A stretch of DNA of 64,000 nt from contig NZ_CP047146.1 in the NCBI RefSeq assembly GCF_009834125.1, positions 8,278,501 to 8,342,500 of the forward strand. Reading direction: 5' to 3'. Positions 47,848-57,090 of the stretch are shown here, piece after piece. Numbering within the stretch: position 1 is the stretch's first letter; the number at the start of each line of letters is the position of its first letter. The stretch comes from Streptomyces sp. GS7 (GTDB lineage Bacteria; Actinomycetota; Actinomycetes; Streptomycetales; Streptomycetaceae). Below the pieces are notes generated by a model. The model worked only from the letters and a program-made list of their open reading frames with translations, did not search any database and was not told the DNA's origin. The translations under genes and the position numbers were made by a program.

Positions 47848-47870
47848 TGGTTGCGTGTACACGTGGCCGG

Positions 47871-48056
47871 CTAGACGTCGTAATCCTGGTCAAACCTGTC
47901 CCGCGCCTCTTGGGCCTCGCGCTCAGCCTGATCCTGGGCGGCGTCCTTGGCTTGTGAGGCCCGCTCGGAAGCCTCGTCCTGGGCGCCCCCGCGCTTCGCT
48001 TTTTCCTGGTCCGCGAGATTCTGGGCCTTGTCCTTGAACTGGTCCCTGGCACCCAT
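47871..48056 (-). CDS. CsbD-like hydrophilic stress protein
   Basis: A 61-residue, very hydrophilic helical protein: MGARDQFKDKAQNLADQEKAKRGGAQDEASERASQAKDAAQDQAEREAQEARDRFDQDYDV. The A/K/E/Q-rich heptad pattern resembles CsbD or LEA-type proteins. A GAAGGGA ribosome-binding site fixes the start. Confidence 0.75.
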   Translation of the reverse strand: MGARDQFKDKAQNLADQEKAKRGGAQDEASERASQAKDAAQDQAEREAQEARDRFDQDYDV

Positions 48057-48181
48057 GGGCGGGATCCCTTCTCGTATGCGCTCGTGGTCCCAGGTTGCTG
48101 GAGGCCAAGTCGGCCCGCACGTTGAACCCGCAACGGGGCGACAGCACCGCCCCCATACGAAGATGCCCCCGGACTCTCTCC

Positions 48182-48436
48182 GGGGGCACGCCCACCGCCG
48201 TTCGCGAAGCCGTCTCCGCGCTGGAAGCCATCCGGCGCCTGTGGGGCGAGCTGCTCGTCGCGATCTGTTCGCCCCGCCCGCACCTACTGCACGAGGCACG
48301 GCGCACCGTCCGGGCCGCCGAGGCCCGCCTGCTGCGCACCCTCGGCCTCGACCGGCGCAACACCCCGATACCCGACCGTCCGTGCCCCTGGTGCGGGAGT
48401 GAACTCACCCTGCACACCGGACCGGATCAGGGGCCG
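48182..48436 (+). pseudogene. Internal fragment of an element-associated hypothetical protein
   Basis: Reads GTPTAVREAVSALEAIRRLWGELLVAI, then RRTVRAAEARLLRTLGLDRRNTPIPDRPCPWCGSELTLHTGPD. This coiled-coil plus CxxC arrangement is familiar from integrative-element hypothetical proteins, but the start and end are both missing. Downstream in-frame codons run antisense into the repeat protein and are not real. Confidence 0.6.
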
Positions 48437-50025
48437 AGATACACCTGGTGTTGCCGATCTTCCGGTCTCGGCGGAATCGCGTGGAACGGGCCCCAATCGA
48501 TGTCGGCCGCACTCTCGACCCGCACGCCGTCGAAGAAGACCACACCGCCGGTTACCCCCGCGCCGTCGAAGGTGACCTCGCCGCCGGCAAACCCCGCGCG
48601 GTCGAAGAAGACCACGCCACCGCCAAACCCCGCGCCGCGGAACGAGACCGTGCCGGCGGTGAACTCCGCACCACGGAAGGACACCTCGCCTCTGGTGAAC
48701 CCCGCGTTGTCGAAGGTGACCTCGCCGCCGGCAAACCCCGCGCGGTCGAAGAAGACCACGTCACCGCCAAACCCTGCGCGGCGGAACGACACCGTGCCAG
48801 CGGTGAACTCCGCGCCACGGAAGGAGACCTCGCCTCTGGTGAACCCCGCGCCATGGAAGGTGACCTCGCCACCGGCGAACCGTGCATCCGCGAAGGAGAC
48901 CTCGCCAGCGAACCCCACGCCGTCGAAGGAGACCACACCGCCGGTGAACCCCACGCCACGGAAAGAGACCACACCGCCTTTGACCCCCGCCCCAAGGAAG
49001 GAGACCTCGCCGTGGGTGAACTCCGCCCCAAGGAAGGAGACCTCGCCGTGGGTGAACTCCGCGCCATGGAAGGTGACCAAGCCGCCGACGAAGCCCGCGC
49101 CATGGAAGGTGACCTCGCCGCCGGCGAACTGCGTGGTGCGGAAAGAGACCGTGCCGCCCGTGAACTTTGCGTCGCCAAAGGCGACCGTGCCGCCTCCGAA
49201 CCACGCACCAGAGAACGAGACCATGCCACCGGCGAACTCCGCGCCGCCGAACGAGACCGTGCCGCCTCCGAACCACGCACCAGAGAACGAGACCGTGCCG
49301 CCGGCGAACCCCACGGCGCGGAACGAGACGAAGGTGCCGTAGAACCGTGCACCCGCGAAGGAGACCGTGCCTCCGGTGAACCGCGCCCCGTAGAAGTCTC
49401 CGCCGTCGAAGGTGGCTCCGCTGAAGTCCAGGCTGAGCCCGCACCACGTCGTCGGTGCCATGGGGTTCTGGAGGTGGTCTCGGATGATCCGGATGATGGT
49501 GAGCCGAACTTCCTGCTCGCCTGGCTTGTAGCCGGTTGCAGTGGGTTTGGTCTTGTAGGGCATGCGCAGGTAGGCGCACAGCACGTCGATGCACACCTGC
49601 CGCTGCTCCGGCCAGTCATCCGCCAGCCTCGCCATCGCATACACGCCGGCGAGCCGAACGGCGGCCTGCTCGTGCCCCATCTGCTCCGCTGCGGTGGAGT
49701 ATCGGTCGGCGAGTTGGCTCGCGTCCGCCCGGTGTGAGTCGCCCTCCGCGAGGAGTTGTTTGCGGTAGGCGTAGACGCCGGTGAGGACGGCGCCGATGAG
49801 AGTGAGAACCGTGACGGTGGCCTTGATGACGTTGTTGACGTCGACCGGCTTCCCCGTCCGATTCTCCGCGGTGAGCAGCGTGTCCATGCCTTGGTAGAGG
49901 CCGAAGGCGAGCGCTCCCACGACGGTGAGGGCGATGGGGGCGACGATCCACACAGACCTCAGGTGTGGTGTGTGGCGTCCTCGTGGCTGCGGGCGCTCAG
50001 AGGAGTTGTGCATGGTGTCGAGCAT
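48427..50025 (-). CDS. Membrane-anchored 12-residue-repeat beta-solenoid protein
   Basis: About 532 residues (ATG 50025 or 50013). Two membrane helices lie near 26-43 and 68-86, then a soluble helical region with AEQMGHEQAAVRLAGVYAMARLADDWPEQRQVCIDVLCAYLR, as in many pentapeptide-repeat membrane proteins. The C-terminal half is 24 consecutive 12-residue units of the form F-x-G-G-x-V-S-F-x-G-A-x (one unit is 11). Two 48-residue blocks are nearly identical, so the 36-bp unit is still expanding. Cytoplasmic beta-helix predicted; role unknown. Confidence 0.85.
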   Translation of the reverse strand: MLDTMHNSSERPQPRGRHTPHLRSVWIVAPIALTVVGALAFGLYQGMDTLLTAENRTGKPVDVNNVIKATVTVLTLIGAVLTGVYAYRKQLLAEGDSHRADASQLADRYSTAAEQMGHEQAAVRLAGVYAMARLADDWPEQRQVCIDVLCAYLRMPYKTKPTATGYKPGEQEVRLTIIRIIRDHLQNPMAPTTWCGLSLDFSGATFDGGDFYGARFTGGTVSFAGARFYGTFVSFRAVGFAGGTVSFSGAWFGGGTVSFGGAEFAGGMVSFSGAWFGGGTVAFGDAKFTGGTVSFRTTQFAGGEVTFHGAGFVGGLVTFHGAEFTHGEVSFLGAEFTHGEVSFLGAGVKGGVVSFRGVGFTGGVVSFDGVGFAGEVSFADARFAGGEVTFHGAGFTRGEVSFRGAEFTAGTVSFRRAGFGGDVVFFDRAGFAGGEVTFDNAGFTRGEVSFRGAEFTAGTVSFRGAGFGGGVVFFDRAGFAGGEVTFDGAGVTGGVVFFDGVRVESAADIDWGPFHAIPPRPEDRQHQVYLGP

Positions 50026-50240
50026 GGACCAAACAGCCTTGGCCTTGCGGCGAGTTCGTTGAGTCCGTGGTCGGGCGGACTCTGGGGCTGGTCCAGGACG
50101 ACACCCCGCCGGACCCGGCCGCGCTGACGCAGCAGCTCGCCACCGAGCAGCAGCGCGCGAAACAGCAAGTTCGTTGAGGGCCGGTGACCGACGGTCGTTG
50201 ACTGAACACCGAGACGACGTGCAACCAACCGCGGAGGGCC

Positions 50241-50477
50241 ATGAGCAGCCCGAACCGGTACAGCGAAAGCCCTGTGGAACACAAGACAACGGGCTGCCCA
50301 GGCTGCGACTCAGCGGATCACGAACAGGCCGTACAGGGCCGCGAGAACGAGCGACGAGAGGCGCAGTCGCCATCCATCAGCCTGGTCATGGCAGCGGCCC
50401 TTGCCCTCCTCGTCATCCTCGGACTCTGGGCCGGCGCGGTGGCGCTCCTGTCGCACATCGCGGACGTCTGGAAGTAA
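50241..50477 (+). CDS. Small CxxC membrane protein
   Basis: A 78-residue protein with a GGAGGG site just before its ATG. A CPGC knuckle lies near residue 20 and one membrane helix MAAALALLVILGLWAGAVALL near 50-70. Unknown function; island cargo. Confidence 0.55.
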   Translation: MSSPNRYSESPVEHKTTGCPGCDSADHEQAVQGRENERREAQSPSISLVMAAALALLVILGLWAGAVALLSHIADVWK

Positions 50478-50679
50478 AGCGCCGGCGGGGCTCCACGATG
50501 GGGTTACCCCCACTCCTGAGCGGTGGCTCGCCGGATGGGCAACGGCATCCGCGTGCAGCCATCGTGTCGTAACGGGTTTTCCGCTCACCGGGCAGCGACC
50601 GAACAGAACGTGCGGTGCCGAGCCGGCTGCCCTGTCAGACGTTCCGGAAGGCCACTTGAACGATCACGGAGGGGGAGCG

Positions 50680-52020
50680 GTGGAGAGTCCCATGGAGCAG
50701 GCACTCGCGCGCCGCACGCTGCTGGGCGGAGCGGCGGCAGTCGGCGCGGGAATCACGTGGGGAGCTGCGGACAAGGCCGTCGCCAGCGGGTGGGGACGGC
50801 CAGTGGAGCAAAGAGCGGTGGACGCCGAGGTGGCACGCCTGGAGCGTGGGCTGATCGAGCTGCGGCGGGACATTCATCGGCACCCCGAGGCGCCGGGGCA
50901 GGAGCAGCGTACTGCCGGTGTGGTGGCCCGAGAGCTGCGGGCGGCCGGGCTGACCGTCACCACAGGGGTGGGCGGCCACGGCGTCGTCGGCGTCCTGCGG
51001 GGCTCGCGTCCAGGCCGCACCGTCGCGTACCGGGCGGACATGGACGCGGTGCCGCCCAAAGACATCGTCGGAGGGGGCCCGGCGGCAGCCCACGTCTGCG
51101 GGCATGACATCCACACCGCGGTGGCTCTAGGCATCGCGCAGGTCCTGGCGCGGCTGCGGCAGCAACTGAGCGGAACAGTGGTGTTCCTCTTTCAGCCTGC
51201 CGAGGAGACCCTGTCCGGCGCCCGGGCGATCATCGACGCGGGCGTGCTGGAGCGCACCTGCGTGGAGGAGATCCACGCGCTGCACTGCGGGCCGTTCCCC
51301 GTCGGCCGGTTCGCCGTCACCGGGGGCTACGGGTTGCCGGGCCAGAACAAGGCAGAGGTGACTCTCTCAGGGCCGGACGCGCCCGATGCCGCCCGGCGAC
51401 TGGCCGTCGAGATCGGCGCGCTCGCCACGGTGCCACTGCCACAGACGCCCGCGGACCTGGAGCGGTTGGTCGCCGAGGCCCGAACGCCCAACGGGCCGCT
51501 GGCCCGCTTCGTGGCTGTCCGGGCCAGACCGCAGGAGGCCAAGGTGAGCGTTTCCTACCGCTGTTGGCCGCAGGAGCGGTACGTGGAGGTACGTGCGGAC
51601 GTCCGCCGACTGGCCACGTCATACGCGGGGGCCAAGGTCGGCTTTCCCTCCGAGCCGTTCCCCGCCATGGTCTGCCCGGAGCGAGACGCCCGCGTGCTCG
51701 CCCACCACCTGCGCCGCACACTCGGTCGGGGCGCGGTTACTGAACTCCGTGCAGCCTTCCCTCCCTTCAGCGGCGAGGACTTCGCCCTTTACCTGGACCA
51801 AGTCCCCGGCACGTTCACCTTCCTCGGCGTCCGTGCCCCCGGTGCACCCATCACAGCCAGCTATCCGCACTACCCCGACTTCGCCCCGGACGAGCGCGCC
51901 ATCGGCGTCGGCATACGGGCAATGGCAGGCTGGATCGCGGGGCGGACCGACAGGACGCAGGACCTGCCCGCAGGGTCCGGCGACCAGGGGCTCTCCGGCA
52001 GGTCCTCACCGGAGCCATAG
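50680..52020 (+). CDS. M20-family metallo-amidohydrolase, Tat-exported
   Basis: A 446-residue protein from GTG 50680 with a strong GGAGGGGGAG site. The N-terminus ARRTLLGGAAAVGAG is a twin-arginine (Tat) signal. M20 metal motifs: YRADMDAVP, VCGHDIHTAVALG, the catalytic QPAEET and HALHCGPFPVG, plus a dimerisation domain (about 250-350) and the last ligand in FPPFSGEDFALYLDQVPGTFTFLG. It resembles hippurate/indole-acetyl-amino-acid hydrolases. Probable island cargo. Confidence 0.88.
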   Translation: MESPMEQALARRTLLGGAAAVGAGITWGAADKAVASGWGRPVEQRAVDAEVARLERGLIELRRDIHRHPEAPGQEQRTAGVVARELRAAGLTVTTGVGGHGVVGVLRGSRPGRTVAYRADMDAVPPKDIVGGGPAAAHVCGHDIHTAVALGIAQVLARLRQQLSGTVVFLFQPAEETLSGARAIIDAGVLERTCVEEIHALHCGPFPVGRFAVTGGYGLPGQNKAEVTLSGPDAPDAARRLAVEIGALATVPLPQTPADLERLVAEARTPNGPLARFVAVRARPQEAKVSVSYRCWPQERYVEVRADVRRLATSYAGAKVGFPSEPFPAMVCPERDARVLAHHLRRTLGRGAVTELRAAFPPFSGEDFALYLDQVPGTFTFLGVRAPGAPITASYPHYPDFAPDERAIGVGIRAMAGWIAGRTDRTQDLPAGSGDQGLSGRSSPEP

Positions 52021-53310
52021 CCGGATCGCGGCGCGGGTGACCGCGCCCTGGACGACGTACGCTCTCTTGCCGCACTTGTCGTAACTGCCTCCGGGCGTCA
52101 CGCCAGCCCGGCAGGAATTGCGAGCGCCCCGGTCGGGTCTCTCCCGACGGAGTCACCTTGGGGTGTTTCCCCAGTTCACAGGCCGAGTGCGGAGCGCCAA
52201 ACGGCGGCGTCACAGCGCGGGTACGGCGGTGCACCGGAGGATGGTGGTGTCATGGCGCGGGTCCCGGCCAGGCGCGGCACTGCCGGTATCGGCCCAAAGG
52301 GTCGATGACCCCGCGCAGGTACTCCGCCGCTGTAGTGCAAACGACTCCGGAGAGCGCGGCCCCGTAGGGCATTTGTCCAGGTCACACGGCCAATCGCGGT
52401 CGGTCTCGCCTCGCTTGGCCGCAAATAGGCCGTGCCTGGTTGATGGCCGTACCGCACCCGGACGCTGTTCCCCGTGGTTCCCTGCCCGATCCGGCTCGCT
52501 TGTGGCACGGAGGTTCCCGCTCGCGGTCGTTGCTGCAGCCGCAGGGACCAGCGTCTGGCGCTGGCCCCTAGCAAGGTGTTCGGTCAGTTACCCGTAGCAA
52601 CGGGTATACCGGCGGTGGTTTCGGTAGTAGGTGTGACAGACCCTGCTGGGCCTGCGGAATCCGAATATGGCGAAGACGGCCATGATGCCCTCCCCGAGGG
52701 TTGAGATCGTCTACCTTCATCAGGCTAGCGCGCCGACCATGTCACAAAACACCCGATTTGCCCTTATTTTACCCGTACTTGATGGGCTGTCCTGGTCGCC
52801 AAACCATTGGCCCCCGCGTGGACCGACCTGCGCATTCTCGCCGTCATTGCTGCGCGTCCTTGTTGATGTCAGCCCCACCCTGTCCGACCCCGGCTGCCGA
52901 CAGGCACCCATGGCAGCCCTTCGCCTCGGCCACTCACGGCCGGCACTCGCCGACAAGATCGCCATCCCGGAGCCGGAGCGCCCCCGCCGGAGGCTTCATC
53001 TCCATCTGTCGTCGGCGTCGTCGGCCCGGCCTGGTCCTCGCCCCCTTGTGGGCGCGGGCGGCGTCCGGCGCGGGCCGGCCGGGGCGAAGACAGGAGGCAA
53101 GGCGCGCGCCGGACGACGGCCGGCGCCGCCGCGCTGTGCGCGGCACCCTGACCCCTAGGTTCAGACTGCTTGCAGTCCTCGGGAGGCTGGTCACCGCGAG
53201 CGCAGCGAGCGGCTTGAACCCGTAGGGAAGGTTGTTACTCAGTAAGGCGTGGGGGCTTTCGGCCGTGGCGTGAACTTCTCGGCGCAGGCAGGGAGTTCAA
53301 CCGCCTTGCG
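52021..53310. other. 1.3-kb decayed segment of the left element
   Basis: No full gene. It contains one small candidate gene (52588-52683, minus) and scattered A/T-richer patches (52735-52790). Probably degraded element backbone. Confidence 0.45.
52588..52683 (-). CDS. Candidate 31-residue basic small protein
   Basis: A GGGGAGGG site six bases before ATG 52683 opens a 31-codon frame starting MAVFAIFGFRRPSRVC, with two Cys and many Tyr/Arg, ending in TAA. TAA stops are rare here. Not recognised; may be a real element small protein or chance. Confidence 0.3.
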   Translation of the reverse strand: MAVFAIFGFRRPSRVCHTYYRNHRRYTRCYG

Positions 53311-53889
53311 GTGGGCCAGGCCGAGGAAGAGCACGGGTCGGGCGGTCCACTCGATGCGGGTGTCTCGATGGCTGATGTCGATGGCGTAGGGCGTGGTGAG
53401 GTGCAGCGCAAGCGCATCGGCGGTGAGCTGTACCAGGACACGACCAGGACCGGGAAGATCCGCCCCGTCTTGCTGCCCCTGATCTGCCTGGCCGCGCTCC
53501 GCCGGCACCGCCTCCGCCAGACCCACGAGGCAGAGAAGCGGAGCACCAAGCTCGACCCGGCCGGGCTCGTCTTCACCACCCGCTCCGGCCGCCCGGTCGA
53601 GCCGCGGAACCCGAACCGCTCCTTCTCCCGGCTCACGGCCGCAGCCGGCCTTCGCCCCATCCGTCTGCACGACGCCCGGCACGGCTGCGCCACCCTGCTC
53701 ACGGCGGCCGGCGTGCCTCCTCACGTCCTGATGGAGATCCTCGGCCACAGCCAGATCAGCATGACCATGGACGTGTGCACGCACGTGGCTCAGGAGACCC
53801 AACGGGAGGCGATCAGCCACATGGACCGGTTGCTGAAACGGCGGGTCCACCGCGACGAGGACGGGACGGGAACTGACCGCCCCCGTTGA
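53311..53889 (+). pseudogene. Truncated tyrosine integrase of the left element
   Basis: The real homology begins near 53400: QRKRIGGELYQDTTRTGKIRPVLLP, then GLVFTTRSGRPVEPRN, HDARHGCATLLTAAGVPPHVLMEILGHSQISMTMDVCTHV. This is the catalytic half of a phage-type integrase: box II HxxR (HDAR), the GHS and the position of the Tyr. The Tyr motif reads DVCTHV where active enzymes have Y (Cys instead of Tyr). With the N-terminal half and the catalytic Tyr lost, it is inactive. Confidence 0.75.
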
Positions 53890-53906
53890 TGTCAGCCACG
53901 GATGTC

Positions 53907-53940
53907 AAAAGCCCCAGGCCACGACTGGCCCGGGGCTTTT
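53907..53940 (+). terminator. Integrase terminator next to att2
   Basis: AAAAGCCCCAGGCC / GGCCCGGGGCTTTT hairpin, one mismatch, ending in TTTT. Confidence 0.7.
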
Positions 53941-53957
53941 CCCCTGGTCAAACCCAG

Positions 53958-53999
53958 AGCCCCCTGTCGGATTCGAACCGACGACCTTCGCTTTACAAG
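53958..53999 (-). repeat. Attachment site (att2), exact copy of tRNA-Thr 3-prime end
   Basis: All 42 nt are identical to the 3-prime part (T-arm, variable and half the anticodon stem-loop) of the tRNA-Thr at 60620-60661. Identity stops one base later. Confidence 0.92.
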
Positions 54000-54364
54000 T
54001 GGGGTCGAATCCATGATCGAGGGTGCTCGGTCCTGCCGGGTGGTGCTGTTCTTGCAGGTCAGCGCCATCCGGCCTGATGCTGGGTTCGGCTTTCAGCGCC
54101 TCGTGTTCCGCCGTCCGCTCACGCATCGCTCACGCAGGAAAGGGTTTCGACGCAGCGGGATTTTCCACTGGTCAGGGCGTTGGCCTCGGTTGCTCTGGGA
54201 CGGTTCCACAGGGCTCTGGGAGAAAATATTCTCCCAGAGCCCTCCCAGGAGGCGTGGGCGAGTGTCGTTCGTCGCGGCTCAGCCCGCCGGAGTGTGGCGT
54301 CGAACGAGCGAAGTCGATTCGCTTGCCATCGGGGTCGTACGGGGATCTCTCGCGACTTCTGCGG
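54000..54364. other. Non-coding start of the right element
   Basis: No gene. TCACGCATCGCTCACGCA direct repeats near 54119-54136 resemble integrase arm sites; the perfect hairpin 54210-54243 follows. Confidence 0.5.
54210..54243 (-). terminator. Very strong hairpin, probable terminator of the split ATPase gene
   Basis: Perfect 15-bp stem AGGGCTCTGGGAGAA / TTCTCCCAGAGCCCT with loop AATA, 120 nt past the gene end on the minus strand. Confidence 0.6.
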
Positions 54365-56175
54365 TCACCCAGACGGCACCCGCGCCAGGGCCGCCCGCAC
54401 GGTGTCTGCCAGGTCGCCGACGTGGACACTGAGGTCACGGAGGTGCCTGGCAATATCCGGCACCGGCAGATCGACGCGACGGGCGATTCGGACGAGTTGG
54501 GCGAGCGGCATCGGCGGGTCCACCGGCTTCGGTATCGGATCCTCACTGGCGGTCAACAGGCGCAGCGCGTCGCGGTGGGTGAGATTCGGTGGAAGGTCTT
54601 CGCGGGATACGCGCAGACCGTAGGAGCGCAGCCGGGCCGCCAGTTCCCTCGGGCGCCGGCCCAGGTCCCGGGCAGCCAGGACAAGGACGAAGAATGGGAT
54701 CTCGTCGTCCGGACTGAGCCAAAACCACCAGGGGCATTCCCGTTCGTCAAATTCATCCGAGCCGATCCGCAACAGGTCGTCGTATCGGAACAGCTCACGG
54801 TCGAGCTCGGTCGCGCGCTGCGGCAGGACCATGCCCGTTCTCACGCGGTAGGCGGCAAGTCGGTTAGTCAGCGCACGCAGACTGAGCCCCAGGTTCTCTG
54901 CCACCTCGATGAGTTGGTGGAAGTCCGGCACACGGTCCGTCCGGAAGGGCGACCAGTCGACATCCCAGTTGCCAGCGAGCAGCTCGAAGTCGTCGGGCGA
55001 CTCCCGGCATGCCGCCCGCGGCGGCAGCGTGAAGCCGAGGTGCTCGTACTCAGCCCGTACGTCCTCAGCGGGCAGATCCAACCAGCCCTGGGTGGCAACT
55101 AGTTGCCAGGGAGGAAGTGGTCCGTCGGCACTCACCCACGGCCACTTCCCGTTGTGGTCCCGGCTAAGCCAATTGACATACGCCTGGTCCGGGCGCTCCG
55201 GGAAATCGAACGGTTCCACTTTGAGGCCGTAGCGTTCGAGGCGACGCCGCACTTTCTCCGGGCTCAGCCCTGTCCGAAGGGCGGCCTGAGCCACGTGGCC
55301 GGGCGGCACGGGCTCGTCGCACCATTTTCCCTTGTGTTCGGCGATCTCGCCGTCCCGATGGAGAAGCTGCAGATCCACCTCGTCAGGTCCGCCGTCCGGG
55401 AGCTCATCCGGCACGACCGCGATGCCGTAAGACCGCAGCCGGGCCGCCGCCTGGGCCGCGTTCACCCCGAGCGCCTCGCCAATCTCCAGCAGATCATGGA
55501 TCGTCGCGCATGAGCGGTGACGTTCGTACGGTTTGTTGAGCCAGGTCATGTTGGACACATCCCACTCAGCAGAACGGGAGGAGCCGGGGACGGTCACGTC
55601 GGCGACCCCGAAGAGCCGTCGTCGCTCCGCTGGGCCGGCCGGATCGCAGCCGAGCCGCCGGGCGACGCCGAAGACGTCCGCTGGCCTGGTGTGCCCGAAT
55701 CCGCCGCGTTTCCCGGTGAGCAACTCCAGATCTGACGGCCGGGCCCTGACCACCTGGCGCGGCTCGGCCAGCTCCGGTACAAGCTCCGCCAGCTCACGCG
55801 CCAAATCGGTGTCTTCGTGGGCGAGCATCCGCCAGAGCAGGATGTGGTCCGGGATCGAGAATGTCGAGTCCGTTGATTGTTCCGAGCGGCGCTTCGACGT
55901 CAGCAGATTGTTGAGAAGCATCCGGTCGAGCGGGAAGCAGCCAGCCTTGGCGGGAACCGTCGGCAGCCCGCGGGCACCGAACCCGCCCCCTGCTTCGAAC
56001 GCCGCCTCCGCGACTAGGTCCGCGGTTCGTGGGCTGCTGTCGGCGACCTCCTGCATCCACTCCAGAGTGAGGAACTTCGCCCCACTCGCCACCAGGGCGG
56101 GCGCCGCTGCCGTCAGTAGCCCCTCGACCCGGTCCGACACGTCAGTCAGCACCGTGAGGCGGTCGGTACTTAGGA
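54365..56175 (-). pseudogene. C-terminal part of IS-split Hsp90-like/wHTH-repeat gene
   Basis: Downstream of the IS the same frame resumes at STDRLTVLTDVSDRVEGLLTAAAPAL and runs 602 codons (rebuilt residues 683-1284). After a helical stretch come about seven imperfect units of roughly 75-80 residues. Each has hxxLhxIAxxLGhxxxxhxxRLRxYGhxV and ends near Leu-Pro; examples are IHDLLEIGEALGVNAAQ and FFVLVLAARDLGRRPRE. Each unit looks like a winged-helix fold, and aromatic segments (GKWPWV, PWWFWL) separate them. From memory this resembles the wHTH repeats tied to Hsp90-like NTPases in bacterial conflict systems. Confidence 0.75.
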
Positions 56176-57090
56176 TTCCTAGCAAAATGAGGTTTTCAGG
56201 CGTCGCCAGCAGATGATGCTGCAGCCGAGGATGAGGAAAGCTTCGTGGAGGTCTTCCCTGATCTCCCAGCGGATGCGCAGGCGCCGGAACCAGTGCAGGA
56301 GGGCGAAGGCTGCTTCGGCGACCCATCGGTGGATGCCCAGACCGGAGCCGTGCTGGGTGCCGCGGCGGGCGATGAGGGGGCGGATGCCCACCTCGCGCAG
56401 TTCGCGGCGGTAGGTGTCGGAGTCGTAGGCGCGGTCGGCGAACAGAGCGCCGGGGCGCTTTCGGGGGCGCCCCCGCTTGCCTTTGACGGCCGGTATGGCG
56501 TGGACCAGCGGCATGAGCTGGGTGACGTCGTGGCGGTTTCCGCCTGTGAGCGTGGCCGCCAGCGGGATGCCGTGCGCTTCGGTGATCACGTGGTGCTTGC
56601 TGCCTGCCTTTCCCCGATCCACCGGTGAGGGCCCGGTCTTCGCGCCGCCCTTCATCGCCCGCAGATGGGAGCCGTCGACCGCGGCCCGGGAGAAGTCCAG
56701 CAGCCCGGCCGCACGTAGCTCGGCCAGCAGCAGCTCATGAAGAGCCTGCCACACCCCGGCCTGATGCCAGTCGCGCAGCCTGCGCCAGCACGTGCTGCCC
56801 GAGCCGTATCCCAGCTCCTGGGGCAGGAACTCCCAAGGGATGCCGGTGTACAGCACGAACAGGATCCCGCTCAGCACCCGCCGGTCATCGAGCCGTTTGC
56901 GACCCGGATACCTCACGCGGCGCTCAATCACCGGCAGCAGCCCGGCAATCCGCTCCCACAACCCGTCCTCGACTTCCCACGGCCTCCGCTGCACCATGCC
57001 CAACGCCCCCACCACAACACCAGACAGAGGCACAACACCGGCTGACGGCCTGTCATTCCAAGGCAGTACAGCTCATTTTGCTAGGAGTCC
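56176..57090 (-). mobile_element. IS5-family insertion sequence, 915 bp
   Basis: Terminal inverted repeats GGATTCCTAGCAAAATGAG (56176-56194) and its complement with one mismatch (57072-57090). The flanks carry a 3-bp TTA target duplication (56173-56175 and 57091-57093). One intact transposase gene. Removing IS plus one TTA restores an open frame in the host gene, so the insertion is recent. Confidence 0.92.
56179..56997 (-). CDS. IS5-family transposase
   Basis: About 272 residues from MVQRRPWEVEDGLWERIAGLLP. An N-terminal DUF4096-like domain (VLSGILFVLYTGIPWEFLPQELGYGSGSTCWRRLRDW) precedes the DDE domain: first Asp in AAVDGSHLRA, second Asp in LFADRAYDSD, and the C-terminal region with FRRLRIRWE. 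It ends inside the terminal repeat, as in many compact IS elements. It looks complete and possibly active. Confidence 0.92.
   Translation of the reverse strand: MVQRRPWEVEDGLWERIAGLLPVIERRVRYPGRKRLDDRRVLSGILFVLYTGIPWEFLPQELGYGSGSTCWRRLRDWHQAGVWQALHELLLAELRAAGLLDFSRAAVDGSHLRAMKGGAKTGPSPVDRGKAGSKHHVITEAHGIPLAATLTGGNRHDVTQLMPLVHAIPAVKGKRGRPRKRPGALFADRAYDSDTYRRELREVGIRPLIARRGTQHGSGLGIHRWVAEAAFALLHWFRRLRIRWEIREDLHEAFLILGCSIICWRRLKTSFC

Noticed and set aside
48437..49342. Plus-strand KETSPPxNPAP-type repeat protein
   Set aside because: Antisense image of the 36-bp repeats of the beta-solenoid gene; only the part before 48436 has real homology.
50028..50177. Short plus-strand frame ending RTLGLVQDDTPPDPAALTQQLATEQQRAKQQVR
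   Set aside because: The tail looks protein-like and may be a gene remnant, but no start, domain or partner could be identified.
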